Shown here piece by piece: positions 8,893 to 17,497 of a stretch of DNA of 64,000 nt. The notes beneath the pieces are model-generated. The model did no database searches. It saw only the letters and a program-made list of their open reading frames with translations, and was not told where the DNA came from. Every line of letters begins with the position of its first letter. Within the stretch, counting starts at the first letter, position 1. Source of the stretch: Aliishimia sp963678085 (GTDB taxonomy: Bacteria; Pseudomonadota; Alphaproteobacteria; Rhodobacterales; Rhodobacteraceae); contig OY782680.1 of NCBI GenBank assembly GCA_963678085.1, positions 1,612,001-1,676,000 on the forward strand. Direction: 5' to 3'. Both the position numbers and the translations under genes were made by a program.

Positions 8893-9738
8893 ATGAATAC
8901 CAGCAATTTTCATGCGTATATTGACGAAGCGGGCGATGAGGGTTTTGGGAAACTAAAAACCGGGCGCTGCGGTGGGCAGTCTCGCTGGCTCGCTTTGGGC
9001 GCTATACTCGTTTCCAAGGAAAATGATCGCCTGCTACCTCAATGGAGAGACGCGGCGCTGGGGTTGCTGGCGCATAAGAAAAGAGATTTGCATTTCAATA
9101 AACTCAAACACGAGCAGAAAGTCGCTGTGGTGCGGTTACTTGCTCAAAAAACGTTTGGGATCTCTGTAATCTGCTCCGATAAGATTACAATTCCCGCATT
9201 GCGCCCAGAGTTGTATGAAAGGTTCAAGGAAAAGGGGCATTTATACAATTATCTGACCCGTTATCTGCTTGAACGGTTGACTGCGGCCTGTGCGATCAAA
9301 GCGCAGAGACTGGGAACGAAAGCCCATCTCGAAGTCACGTTCTCCAGGCGGGCAGGAACAGATTATGAAACGATGAGAGACTATCTTTATTTGATGCGCG
9401 ATGGGAAAGAAAAAATACCGCCTGCGCGTTCAATTGATTGGTCGGTTCTCAATCCTGAGGATATCAAAGTTGAAAATCACAGCAAACGTGCGGGACTGCA
9501 ACTTGCGGATGTTGTGACGAGCGCCACAAACGCAGGGCTCGAACCGAATCTCTATGGCGATGTGGAGACGCGTTATGCAAGAGAGCTTGCGCGCAGATAT
9601 CTTAAAGAAAACCAGTCTATATCAAATTGCGGAATAACGATTATACCTCAACAATCAGCGCAGAAGGATGTTCCGAAAAATCTAATTATGGAGTTGGAAC
9701 AAACTGCGGGCCCCCGGAGTCCTGATCCACGTCGCTAA
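8893..9738 (+). CDS. DUF3800 domain protein
   Basis: 281-residue protein with the DUF3800 opening motif YIDEAGDEG (about residues 9-17), then an LALGAILV strand, a DLHFNKLKHEQK segment and a late ENHSKRAGLQLADVVTSA motif. DUF3800 is a predicted RNase H-like fold whose acidic residues (here D11, E12 and the LQLAD aspartate) could bind metal, but no general activity is established; members often occur in accessory and defence-rich loci. ATG 8893 puts the motif at the usual distance; an in-frame ATG lies at 8863. The coding sequence is AT-richer than lysK upstream, consistent with transfer. Function here unknown. Confidence 0.85.
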   Translation: MNTSNFHAYIDEAGDEGFGKLKTGRCGGQSRWLALGAILVSKENDRLLPQWRDAALGLLAHKKRDLHFNKLKHEQKVAVVRLLAQKTFGISVICSDKITIPALRPELYERFKEKGHLYNYLTRYLLERLTAACAIKAQRLGTKAHLEVTFSRRAGTDYETMRDYLYLMRDGKEKIPPARSIDWSVLNPEDIKVENHSKRAGLQLADVVTSATNAGLEPNLYGDVETRYARELARRYLKENQSISNCGITIIPQQSAQKDVPKNLIMELEQTAGPRSPDPRR

Positions 9739-9937
9739 AGGACGCCGCTGCCAGAGAGGCCACTCGAACTTTACCCGGCGCTTGCCCGCAACAAAATCCT
9801 ATATGAATTCTGTTAACAAGTCCATAATTTTTCGACGCGACCCGAACGCCTGGGTGCAAGGCCTCGGGGCGAGAGAGGCGTAGGAACATCGGGCAGGCAA
9901 TTTAGTGTAGATGCCCGGCTCAGCAAACGCGCGAGAC

Positions 9938-9958
9938 GGGTCCAGTCAGCATGGACCC
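9938..9958. terminator. Hairpin at the 3' end of the PP-loop gene
   Basis: GGGTCCA (9938-9944) and TGGACCC (9952-9958) form a perfect 7-bp stem with a 7-nt loop, 2 bp beyond the stop codon of the minus-strand PP-loop gene. No U-run follows on either strand, so it may stabilise the 3' end or pause polymerase rather than act as a full intrinsic terminator. Confidence 0.4.
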
Positions 9959-9960
9959 AG

Positions 9961-11166
9961 TCAGCTTGTTCTGGGCGTGGCCAATAGGCTCCGGGCTAGG
10001 CTTTTTACGGTGGCCGAAACACGTTTTTTGAGCAGCTGGAGTTCGGAAATTTCCAGATCAAAACCCCGCTCGCGCAGCAAAGAGATCAATTCACGTTCCA
10101 TTGGCTTGCCTTCTTGGGCGCGGTATAAAACGGTCATGACTACATCTCTTTTATTGCGGCGATAATACTCAATATCGAAAACCTCAGAAAACTCATCTAA
10201 GCGCCCTAACACGTCCAAATTGAGCATCGTCCGGCTGCATTTCCAGCACTTGGAGCAATTGATCTTCTTGCTGCTGAGCCTTAAAGCGGGCGGGGCAACG
10301 CAGACATCTAACATTTGCTTTGCGGGCCAGTAGGTGCTCACCAGCTCCGTTTTTTCATGGCGTACGAGACCTGCGCCAGCGGATTCGCACCGCATTGTTT
10401 CCGTGGCAAGAAGCGGTAGGAGAATCGGCTCAATAAAGGACATATCATCGTTTCTTGAGTTGATCGCCCGGTAGGGATAGGTCGATGAGTAGAGATAGCA
10501 GCTAAACATATCGTCAAAGACAAACGCCGATGCGACGTTTCGGATCACATGGGTCAGTTGGAAATTATACCCTAAGCTGGTGTAGAACGGGTCCAGATTT
10601 GACCGTGCCACTTGCCAATTCAATGCGTTCGTTTCGGCATATTCCTTTACCCTGCGGCGATAGTTCTCAAAGATTTCAGAGGGCAGGTCGGGCGAGCTTA
10701 TTGCCCCATCATCAAATGTGGTCAGGCTGGTAATGCGGCGGCTTTCGGGGACGTGCTGGCCCGAATACAAGGCGAGCGTGGTGAATGAATCAACGCCCGC
10801 GGAAAACCCGGTTGCAACCTCTGTCGGGGTGGCCGTCGCGGCTGGGTCTATGGAGGTTGCAGAGACCTTGATGCGCTTTAACTCGGGGCGGTAATCGCGC
10901 AGCAAAGACTGAACATCGTGCTGTATGGTATAAAGCAATGTTGGTGAAACTGGCGCGTCGATCTCGAGATCTTCGCCCAGTACCATGGCGGGGAATAAGA
11001 GCCCAACCAACGCGAAATTCCCCGATGGCGTGCTTACCTTTGGCAAGGCCCCGGCTTCGCAATTAAAATACAGCTGTTCTGGGAGCGCGTCGCTTTCGAT
11101 CTTACAGGAATATTCGCGCCTATTCCCGGTTTGCGAGAATCTAAAATCAATAGCCCTGATCACCAC
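9961..11166 (-). CDS. PP-loop ATPase-like protein with C-terminal cysteine cluster
   Basis: 401-residue protein. Residues 119-127 (TGFSAGVDS) resemble the SGGxDS ATP-binding loop of PP-loop ATP pyrophosphatases such as QueC, ExsB and asparagine synthetase, with alanine replacing the second glycine. A CSKCWKCSRTM cluster at about 304-314 resembles the zinc-binding cysteines of QueC-like proteins. The first 115 residues are a separate N-terminal domain that I do not recognise. Such proteins activate a carbonyl or carboxyl group by adenylation; the substrate here is unknown, and queC itself would lack the N-terminal domain. GTG at 11166 or the adjacent GTG at 11163 is the start. It is convergent with DUF3800 in an AT-richer patch, so it may be horizontally acquired. 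Confidence 0.7.
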   Translation of the reverse strand: MVIRAIDFRFSQTGNRREYSCKIESDALPEQLYFNCEAGALPKVSTPSGNFALVGLLFPAMVLGEDLEIDAPVSPTLLYTIQHDVQSLLRDYRPELKRIKVSATSIDPAATATPTEVATGFSAGVDSFTTLALYSGQHVPESRRITSLTTFDDGAISSPDLPSEIFENYRRRVKEYAETNALNWQVARSNLDPFYTSLGYNFQLTHVIRNVASAFVFDDMFSCYLYSSTYPYRAINSRNDDMSFIEPILLPLLATETMRCESAGAGLVRHEKTELVSTYWPAKQMLDVCVAPPALRLSSKKINCSKCWKCSRTMLNLDVLGRLDEFSEVFDIEYYRRNKRDVVMTVLYRAQEGKPMERELISLLRERGFDLEISELQLLKKRVSATVKSLARSLLATPRTS

Positions 11167-11587
11167 AGATACCTTTTACCAAAACACACTCTTCAAATTC
11201 GGTCATATAAAAAACGCAGCGCTCGCGCCCGTCGTTTCCACGCAAGGAAACCTCAAGCACACGCGCCCCTATGACCCAAACACACCCACCGGGAAACAAA
11301 GACCCATGATGGGAACTTTAGCGAGTCGCGCAAGCCACTTCAAGAAAAAAGGTGGGAGGTTTCAAGATTAATTCAAATAGGTCAACGGGATGTGAGGAAA
11401 AGTTAATTTTTTGTGATACCCTTTACGCGGGTGATGCTTATACCCCATCGCCCCGAAAACTGGGTACCGGTTTTCGGATAAGGTGATGGGTAAAAGGGAA
11501 AATCGCTCACACAAAATTCTGGTTTTCGGGCGCGTTTGGTATAGAGTAGAAAACGACTCTGTTGACTCAACTTTATCTGATTTCACT
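11167..11587. other. 421-bp intergenic region, AT-rich, one large hairpin
   Basis: No coding sequence is convincing here. The stretch is AT-richer than the genome background. It should hold the promoter of the PP-loop gene (near 11170-11300), and the hairpin at 11441-11492 is its only clear structure. It looks like the edge of the accessory patch. Confidence 0.5.
11441..11492. repeat. Hairpin related to the inner stem of repeat family C
   Basis: CCGAAAAC (11453-11460) pairs with GTTTTCGG (11470-11477) around a GGTACC centre. Outer arms TACCCCATC (11441-11449) and GATGGGTA (11485-11492) extend the hairpin. Read on the minus strand, the core matches the second hairpin of the family C repeats at 47748 and 50069 (CCxAAAACCGGTxCCCAxTTTTxGG), so it is likely a divergent member or a shared structural motif. 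Confidence 0.55.
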
Positions 11588-11890
11588 TTAGATGGTGGAA
11601 AGCTGTCCCAGCACATGTGCAAAAGATGCGCCATGCATATCGCGGTCAAAGCTTGTGCCTTGGATTTCGGGGCGTGGCAGGCTGAATTTCAGCACATTTA
11701 GGTCGGGGAGTTCGTAGCGCTTTATCTCGTCGGGCTGCACGCCCAACGCCTGCGCAACGCGTGTGTTATCGGCGATTTTGCAGGCTTGTTCGTAATCGCT
11801 TTGCGCGCTGCAAAAGATGTCGATCGTGAGCCAAAACGGACCGGCGTTTTTGGAGCGGATTTTGACGGCAAGTTCGGCCAGCGTGGTCAT
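11588..11890 (-). CDS. DUF4387 domain protein
   Basis: 100-residue protein of the DUF4387 family, recognised by TLAELAVKIRSKNAGPFWLTIDIFC at its start (N-K-x-G-x-F-x-x-T pattern) and the late DRDMHGASFAHVLGQL block. DUF4387 genes regularly accompany AtuA-like (DUF1446) genes, and here the ATG overlaps the stop of the AtuA-like gene (ATGA), so the two are co-translated and probably form one enzyme or complex. The biochemical activity is not established. It is the last gene of a minus-strand group that may begin with the TctDE regulators, which suggests hydroxy-acid or acyl-CoA metabolism. Confidence 0.85.
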   Translation of the reverse strand: MTTLAELAVKIRSKNAGPFWLTIDIFCSAQSDYEQACKIADNTRVAQALGVQPDEIKRYELPDLNVLKFSLPRPEIQGTSFDRDMHGASFAHVLGQLSTI

Positions 11891-13245
11891 TGGCCCATCT
11901 CCAACAGCTCAAGCCGAAAGGCATCCATGGGGTTTTCCAGCTCCAAAACATGGTTCAAACAAAACTCATAGATCTCGCCCCGGTGCATTTCGTTGGGCGA
12001 AAATGGGAAGGCGAAAGTTGGCATTTCCTCTTGCTCGGTGAGCGGGTGATGCAGCAGGTAGGGGTTCAAAATCTTAGCCACCTCGGCCGAGATCTCCGCC
12101 GTTTGCGCGGTTACAATTCCCAGAACCCCGATCTCTGCGCCGCTCTGGGTTTGGGGCTCAAGCGGGCCGAGCGTTGCGTTGACGCCGATCAGCCGCAATT
12201 CCAAGGTGAAATCCCCCGAGACACGCGCGCGCGCTTTTGCGGTGCATTTTTGCTCAATGTCCTGCGCCCATTCGCGGATATTTGCGACATAGCGCGGATC
12301 ACGCACCAGTGCTAAAGAAACCGTCTGAAAGCCCGCGCAGCGTGCCCCTTCGAGTTTGACCGTGTAGTTTTGCCCAGTGACCCATTCGCTGCCCGTGACC
12401 CGCACCCGCCGCGCATCCAGCGCCTCATAACGCGCGTGCGTGACATCCAAGTACCCGCCAGGTTCATAAAGCTGAAAAGGGTTGGCATTTTCATAAAGCA
12501 TATGGGCCGAAACCGTGTAGGGCGTGGCGCGGGCCTCTTTGCCCATGGGCTCAACGGTAAAGCCGGTTTCATCAAAGTAGAGCATAATCGTGCCCGAATT
12601 GGGATTGGTGGTTGCCAGCGCCCCACATTCGCCGATTTTCGCCCCATGCCAAGCAGCTCCGGCGTGAGCGCCGCGCGCTAGGGGCAGGGCTGCGATGATG
12701 GCCGTATCGGTGGTGCGCCCAGCGATCACGATATCTGCGCCCATATCCAACGCGGCTTGGATCTGTTCAGCCCCCGCAAGGGCGACGATATTGGTGCAGC
12801 TTTCCAAAAGATCAGGGCCAATTTCCAGAATAGGCTCAAGTGGTTTGATCTGCCCACGCGCATGCGCTTGAGCCAGCGCGCGTGGGTCTTGCCCAGATTT
12901 CAAAACCGCCACTTTGAGCGGTGTGCCCATTTCATCCGCGATTTCTCGTGTGATCTGGACCAGCCAATCAACCGCGCTATCAGCCCCGCATGTGCCTGCG
13001 GTTCCGATCACAAGGGGCACGTTTGCCTCAGCGCGGGCCTGCATCAGCTCGCGCCATTCCGCCTTTGTAGAGCTGCGTGAATATTTCGAGGTGCCTGTGC
13101 CAAGGTAATGCGGTCCGCTATCGGTCGAGCCCCCATCAATGGCAATCAAGTCCGGCTGCATAGCAATGCCGCGCGCCAAAGCCTGCCGCTCATATCCCAG
13201 GCCAAGCGCACCCGAGGGGATCAGAATTTTGGTTGCAACGGACAT
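11887..13245 (-). CDS. Acyclic terpene utilization AtuA-like protein (DUF1446)
   Basis: 452-residue AtuA/DUF1446 family protein. Family marks are the early IAIDGGSTDSGP block (about 35-45), VIAGRTTDTAIIAALP, and ECGALATTNP. AtuA is needed for citronellol/geraniol use in Pseudomonas, but most homologues lie in other acid-degradation loci and the reaction is unknown. ATG at 13245 is chosen because GGGGAGGG sits 6-13 bp upstream; an in-frame ATG at 13287 and a longer frame also exist. It is translationally coupled to the downstream DUF4387 gene. Its place beside TctDE/TctCBA and a CoA-transferase suggests a role in the same acid pathway, by inference. Confidence 0.85.
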   Translation of the reverse strand: MSVATKILIPSGALGLGYERQALARGIAMQPDLIAIDGGSTDSGPHYLGTGTSKYSRSSTKAEWRELMQARAEANVPLVIGTAGTCGADSAVDWLVQITREIADEMGTPLKVAVLKSGQDPRALAQAHARGQIKPLEPILEIGPDLLESCTNIVALAGAEQIQAALDMGADIVIAGRTTDTAIIAALPLARGAHAGAAWHGAKIGECGALATTNPNSGTIMLYFDETGFTVEPMGKEARATPYTVSAHMLYENANPFQLYEPGGYLDVTHARYEALDARRVRVTGSEWVTGQNYTVKLEGARCAGFQTVSLALVRDPRYVANIREWAQDIEQKCTAKARARVSGDFTLELRLIGVNATLGPLEPQTQSGAEIGVLGIVTAQTAEISAEVAKILNPYLLHHPLTEQEEMPTFAFPFSPNEMHRGEIYEFCLNHVLELENPMDAFRLELLEMGQ

Positions 13246-13304
13246 GCTGGGCCCTCCCCCGTAAAAGCTAGCCAGACTATCTGACATGGGGCTGACGCGG
13301 GCCG

Positions 13305-14321
13305 TTAATCTTGTAAGATGGCATTTTCCCACTCCGCGATGAAATTGCGTTTCTTAAGCTGGTCGAGAAACACCAACAGGCCCGGCCCAAGTTGAATGCG
13401 ATGCAGCGCATGCTCATCAACCTGCCCAAGCGCGCTGGATTGCAACAGCGGCGAGGTGCCTTTGGGAAATGTTTGCTCTAGCACGAAATCCAGGAAATCC
13501 CCCGCAAGCTCTGGGTTTTGCGACGCGGCCGGGATGAGCATCGTGCGCAGCATCACAATCGAGAAATCTGACGGCAGGATGATGGTGAATTTATCGCGAT
13601 GCGGGCTTTGCTCGGCATAGCTGGTGAGCACATTATAGGCGATGGCCAGCTCGCCACTGGCGACATCCTCAATCATCTGAGAGGTGCAGCAATAAAGCTG
13701 GGTATCCATCGCCCCCATCACCTCGGTCAAGCGCCAATAGGTGTCTGAGGCGCGTGCATCTTGGGTGGCAAACAGATAGCCCGCCCCAGAGAGGCGCACA
13801 TCATAGGTGCCGATCTTGCCTTGGAATATTTCGGGAGATTGGCGAATTGTGCGGATAAGCTCTTGGCGCGTTTGAGGTACGGGCAGGCCCGCAATGGCGG
13901 CGTTAGAGATCACAAAGCCCGCTGGCTCTTGGGTGAAGGCAAAGACCAGATCATTCCAGACCGCCCAATCTGGCAGATTTTGCGTGCGGTTCGAGCGATG
14001 GCGGCGCGCATTTCCATCATTGGCCAGCTTGATTTGCAAATCCATCGCGCTGGAGATCGCAAGGTCAAAGGGCAGTTTCTCGTCATATAAGGCGCGCATC
14101 AGCTCGCTCGAACTGGCGACGGTGTAATCGACGGCTACATCTGGATTGCCTGCAAGGTAGGAGTGAATTATCGGCTCGAAAAAGCTGATATCAGCCGTTG
14201 AAATAACCCGCAAAACACGCACCGCGTCTGCGGCGCCAAAGCGCTTGTGATCTTCGACTTCAAAGCCCTGGCAGGGCGCGCCAAGAATAATTAGGCTAAG
14301 GGAAAGGATAAGTGCACGCAT
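13305..14321 (-). CDS. Periplasmic solute-binding protein coupled to the TctDE sensor
   Basis: 338-residue secreted protein with a signal peptide of about 19 residues and the fold pattern of iron/sulfate/spermidine-type solute-binding proteins (LRVISTADISFFEPIIHSY, SSSELMRALYDEKLPFDLAISS, late GDFLDFVLEQTFPKG). It is not a TctC-type protein. The gene begins 31 bp inside the histidine kinase gene, so kinase and binding protein are made together. No permease or ATPase is adjacent. The likely role, by inference, is to present a ligand to the periplasmic domain of the TctE-like kinase instead of feeding a transporter. The ligand is unknown. Confidence 0.8.
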   Translation of the reverse strand: MRALILSLSLIILGAPCQGFEVEDHKRFGAADAVRVLRVISTADISFFEPIIHSYLAGNPDVAVDYTVASSSELMRALYDEKLPFDLAISSAMDLQIKLANDGNARRHRSNRTQNLPDWAVWNDLVFAFTQEPAGFVISNAAIAGLPVPQTRQELIRTIRQSPEIFQGKIGTYDVRLSGAGYLFATQDARASDTYWRLTEVMGAMDTQLYCCTSQMIEDVASGELAIAYNVLTSYAEQSPHRDKFTIILPSDFSIVMLRTMLIPAASQNPELAGDFLDFVLEQTFPKGTSPLLQSSALGQVDEHALHRIQLGPGLLVFLDQLKKRNFIAEWENAILQD

Positions 14322-15667
14322 CCGCCGCCGCTTTCTGTGTTTGTAAGTTCCACCGATCCACCATGGGCGCGAACGACCTCATCCACAATGGTGAGACCCA
14401 GGCCCGATCCGACAATGCCCTGCGCATTCGTGCCGCGCGCAAAACGCTCGATCATTGCGCCGGTTTGGCCCGCGGGAAAGCCGGGGCCGGTGTCGGAAAT
14501 GGTGACATTGGCCGTTGTCTGATTGCCGCTGAGTGTGACCTCAATGGTGCTCTCACGCCCTGCATATTTGATCGCGTTGTCCAAGACATTGTGCAAAGCG
14601 CTTTGAACCAAGATCGCATCCCCGCGAATGCAGGCCTGACTGCTTATGGACAGCCTCACCTCCACATCGTTGAGCTCGCATAAGGGGCGCAGGCGCTCAA
14701 CGGTTTCTGTGACCGTAGCGGCCAAGCTCATAAGATCGTCCGACAGGCTATCAGTGCGAAAACTCACCATCGCATGATCCAGCAATTGCCCGGCTGCGCG
14801 CGAGCTTTCATCTATGGCGCGGATCATTTCACGGATTGCAGCCCGGTTCTCCGCCTTTTCCACGCGGCGCAGCGTCGTTTCGGCTTGGGTTCGCACAATT
14901 GCCAAGGGTGTGCGCACGCGGTGGGCGGCCTCTGCGATGAAATCCTCCGATTGCGCAAGTGAGTTTTGCAGCCGCGCCATCAATCTATTGAGCGAGCTCA
15001 CCAGAGGCACCATTTCGCTGGGAACCGGGGCAGTCACCGGGCGCAAATCACTTGGCCCCCGGCGCGAGACCGACAGGGTTAAGCGATCCAGCGGCCTGAT
15101 CGTAGTTCGCGCCACAAGCAAAGCAAGCAGTGCCGAGAGTGCAAAGAAGCCGATACCGACCCACACAGAGATGCGAGAAATGCGCGCTTGCGATTGCTTC
15201 ATGCCCGTCAATGTCTGCGCTACGGAAATCTCCAAAAAGGCCGATCCCTCATCGGTTGAGAAACTGCGCCGGGCAGAGGCAAGCCGGATATCCTGCCCCA
15301 AATACTGTGCCGACATAAAGGCCGTATTGTTGCCAGCAAAATTCGCAGGGCGCGGCAGATCTTCGTAGCCAGAGAGGAATTCATTGTTTAGGCGCACCGC
15401 ATAGAAAGCGCGCTCATCACTCACGCTATCTAACATGGACAGCGCGGAATAGGGCAGATCGACAAACACCTCGCCGCGTCGAACTCGTGCGTTATCGAGG
15501 ATGGATATGGCCGAGGCTGCGAGGATATTATCTTGGCTTTCCTGCGTCATTTGCCGTGCAACGGATTGGAAGACAACAAACAAAAGAACCCCGATCACAG
15601 AGGCGCTGAGCAGCAAGAGCAGCAATAAGCGCTGGCGAATGGAGCCACGGGAGCTGGGCGTGCTCAT
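14291..15667 (-). CDS. tctE: TctE-like sensor histidine kinase
   Basis: 458-residue membrane histidine kinase. It has a first transmembrane helix at about 12-33, a periplasmic sensor domain of about 130 residues of the TctE N-terminal type, a second helix at about 165-187, HAMP, an H-box with EAAHRVRTPLAIV, an N-box NVLDNAIKYAG, and G boxes DTGPGFP and GSGLGL. It probably phosphorylates the response regulator whose gene overlaps it by 4 bp. Divergence from tctCBA supports control of tricarboxylate uptake. The downstream binding-protein gene overlaps by 31 bp, which suggests a three-component sensor. Confidence 0.92.
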   Translation of the reverse strand: MSTPSSRGSIRQRLLLLLLLSASVIGVLLFVVFQSVARQMTQESQDNILAASAISILDNARVRRGEVFVDLPYSALSMLDSVSDERAFYAVRLNNEFLSGYEDLPRPANFAGNNTAFMSAQYLGQDIRLASARRSFSTDEGSAFLEISVAQTLTGMKQSQARISRISVWVGIGFFALSALLALLVARTTIRPLDRLTLSVSRRGPSDLRPVTAPVPSEMVPLVSSLNRLMARLQNSLAQSEDFIAEAAHRVRTPLAIVRTQAETTLRRVEKAENRAAIREMIRAIDESSRAAGQLLDHAMVSFRTDSLSDDLMSLAATVTETVERLRPLCELNDVEVRLSISSQACIRGDAILVQSALHNVLDNAIKYAGRESTIEVTLSGNQTTANVTISDTGPGFPAGQTGAMIERFARGTNAQGIVGSGLGLTIVDEVVRAHGGSVELTNTESGGGCVHLSFPLA

Positions 15668-16329
15668 CTCTGCTCTAGCTTATAGCCAAGCCCGCGCACC
15701 GTTGTGATTGAAACTTGCGAGCCCTTGAGGTGTCTGCGAAGCCGCCCGACATAGACTTCAATCGCATTTTCCGAGGCATCGGCATCATAAGAAAACAGGC
15801 GATCCACCAGCTTGGGTTTGGAGAAAATCTGATTGGGCGCATTGGCAAAGACTTCGAATAGGCGCAGCTCGCGGGTGCGCAGGGCGATTTCACGCTCCTT
15901 TACTGTCAAAGTCCCGGCCAGAGAATCAAACACCAAATCCCCGAAGGAAATCACATTGCGCGCCGCGCCCCCGCGCCGACGCAGAACTGCGCGCACGCGG
16001 GCTTCGAGCTCGGAAAAGTCGATCGGTTTGACCATGTAATCATCCGCGCCAAGATCCAGCAAACCAACCCGGTCAGAGACTTCGGAGCGCGCGGTCAGCA
16101 CTATAACCGGCGTTTTGGATTGCGCCGCGCGATGGGTGGAGAGAAAGCTGCGCCCATCCCCGTCGGGCAACATAATATCCAGCAAAATCAAATCATACTC
16201 GGTCGTGGCGGCAAAATCCTGCGCTGTGCGTAAATCTTGCGCGTGATCCACCACATGGCCATCCAGCCCCAGCCGGTCGATCACCGCGCGCGCTAAGGCT
16301 GCACTATCCTCAATCAGCAAAAACCGCAT
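15664..16329 (-). CDS. tctD: OmpR-family response regulator, TctD-like
   Basis: 221-residue OmpR/PhoB-type regulator. The receiver domain (about 1-118) has acidic residues near LLIEDS, the phospho-acceptor aspartate in DLILLDIMLPDGDG, and the KP pair in DDYMVKPIDF. The DNA-binding winged helix (about 125-221) ends in GLGYKL. ATG at 16329 follows GGGGGAGC closely and gives MRFLLIEDS, the normal start; the upstream extension lacks domain content. The gene is divergent from tctC with a 109-bp shared control region holding TGTCAG direct repeats. Confidence 0.93.
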   Translation of the reverse strand: MRFLLIEDSAALARAVIDRLGLDGHVVDHAQDLRTAQDFAATTEYDLILLDIMLPDGDGRSFLSTHRAAQSKTPVIVLTARSEVSDRVGLLDLGADDYMVKPIDFSELEARVRAVLRRRGGAARNVISFGDLVFDSLAGTLTVKEREIALRTRELRLFEVFANAPNQIFSKPKLVDRLFSYDADASENAIEVYVGRLRRHLKGSQVSITTVRGLGYKLEQR

Positions 16330-16353
16330 CGCTCCCCCAATTATCTGCGCGCA

Positions 16354-16370
16354 TGTCAGGCTTGTGTCAG
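16354..16370. promoter_or_regulatory. Candidate TctD operator: TGTCAG direct repeats
   Basis: TGTCAG occurs at 16354-16359 and again at 16365-16370, 11 bp apart (one helical turn), between the divergent tctD and tctC genes. Another TGTCAA lies near 16416. OmpR-family regulators usually bind tandem direct repeats with this spacing, so this is a reasonable operator for both directions. Prediction only. Confidence 0.35.
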
Positions 16371-16438
16371 TTTGACGCGCCACCCTTTGCAACCATCAGC
16401 GGCATTGACCGCAAATGTCAAATGGGAGGAAATTTGCA

Positions 16439-17419
16439 ATGACATTTAAGATGGGCCGCCGTGCCCTCATCGCCGCAGTGGCAGCAGTTGGTCTGGCTGG
16501 GCCTGCTCTGGCGGGCGGGCACAAAGTTCTGGATAGCGTTCACTTTCTGATCCCCGGCGGCGCTGGCGGTGGCTGGGATGGAACCGCGCGCGGAACCGGA
16601 GAGGCCTTGACCAAAGCGGGCCTGGTTGGCAGCGCCTCTTATGAGAACATGTCGGGCGGCGGTGGCGGTAAGGCCATTGGCTTTTTGATTGAGAATGCCG
16701 ATAGCCAGCATGGCACGTTGATGGTCAACTCGACCCCGATTGTGATCCGCTCGCTCACGGGTGTGTTCCCGCATAACTTCCGCGATCTGACCTTGGTTGC
16801 TGGAACCATCGGGGATTACGCAGCGATGGTTGTTGCGGCCGATAGCGATATTTCCAACATGGCGGATTTGATCGCAGCCTATGACGCTGACCCATCGGGC
16901 ACGGCGATTGGCGGTGGCTCAGTTCCGGGCGGCATGGACCATCTGGTTGCTGCCATGGTGATGGAAGCGGCGGGCAAAGACGCGCTGAATGTGAAATACA
17001 TCCCCTATGATGCGGGCGGCAAAGCGATGGCGGCGCTGCTCTCTGGTGAGATCAAAGCGCTGTCCACCGGCTTTTCCGAAGCGGTGGCCTTGGCCCAGGC
17101 AGGTGAGGTCAAGATCATTGGTGTGACCTCTGATGAGCGCGTTCCGGCCATGGAAAGCGCCATGACCATGAAAGAGCAGGGCATTGATACAAGCTTTGTG
17201 AACTGGCGGGGCTTCTTCGCAGCGCCGGGCCTGCCTGCGGACAAGCTGGCCATGTATCAGGACGCGATTGCCAAGATGTATGAAACCGACGAGTGGGAAG
17301 CGGTTCGCGCGCGCAATGGCTGGGTGAATATCCACAATTCGGGCGAGGATTTTAAGTCCTTCCTTGAGGACCAAGAAAAGGTCATCGGCGATTTGATGAA
17401 GAAGCTGGGCTTCCTCTAA
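16439..17419 (+). CDS. tctC: Tripartite tricarboxylate transporter substrate-binding protein TctC
   Basis: Periplasmic binding protein of the TTT (tripartite tricarboxylate transporter) family, delivering citrate-like acids to TctAB. The 326-residue product has a signal peptide (MTFKMGRRALIAAVAAVGLAGPALA), then LIPGGAGGGWDGTAR, the family's first ligand loop, SGGGGGKAIGF and IPYDAGGKAMAALLSGE. ATG 16439 is chosen because GGAGGA lies 8 bp upstream; the in-frame ATG at 16415 has none. The exact substrate cannot be told. It heads tctC-tctB-tctA-CoA-transferase-citryl-CoA-lyase and is probably induced through TctDE. Confidence 0.94.
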   Translation: MTFKMGRRALIAAVAAVGLAGPALAGGHKVLDSVHFLIPGGAGGGWDGTARGTGEALTKAGLVGSASYENMSGGGGGKAIGFLIENADSQHGTLMVNSTPIVIRSLTGVFPHNFRDLTLVAGTIGDYAAMVVAADSDISNMADLIAAYDADPSGTAIGGGSVPGGMDHLVAAMVMEAAGKDALNVKYIPYDAGGKAMAALLSGEIKALSTGFSEAVALAQAGEVKIIGVTSDERVPAMESAMTMKEQGIDTSFVNWRGFFAAPGLPADKLAMYQDAIAKMYETDEWEAVRARNGWVNIHNSGEDFKSFLEDQEKVIGDLMKKLGFL

Positions 17420-17497
17420 ATCGCGGGCGGCTCAGGCTTTTCGACAAGACATAGGCCGGGCGCGTTGCTCGGCCTATTTACCAATTTGGGGGAAAAT

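Noticed and set aside
9739..9937. A tRNA or small gene between DUF3800 and the PP-loop gene
   Set aside because: No cloverleaf arms or T-loop motif could be placed, and no frame with a ribosome site is present; only the hairpin at 9938 is supported.
9961..11166. QueC in queuosine biosynthesis or a complete Qat system
   Set aside because: The N-terminal domain is not QueC, no queD/queE/queF and no QatA, QatB or QatD homologue is adjacent, so only a PP-loop-like assignment is given.
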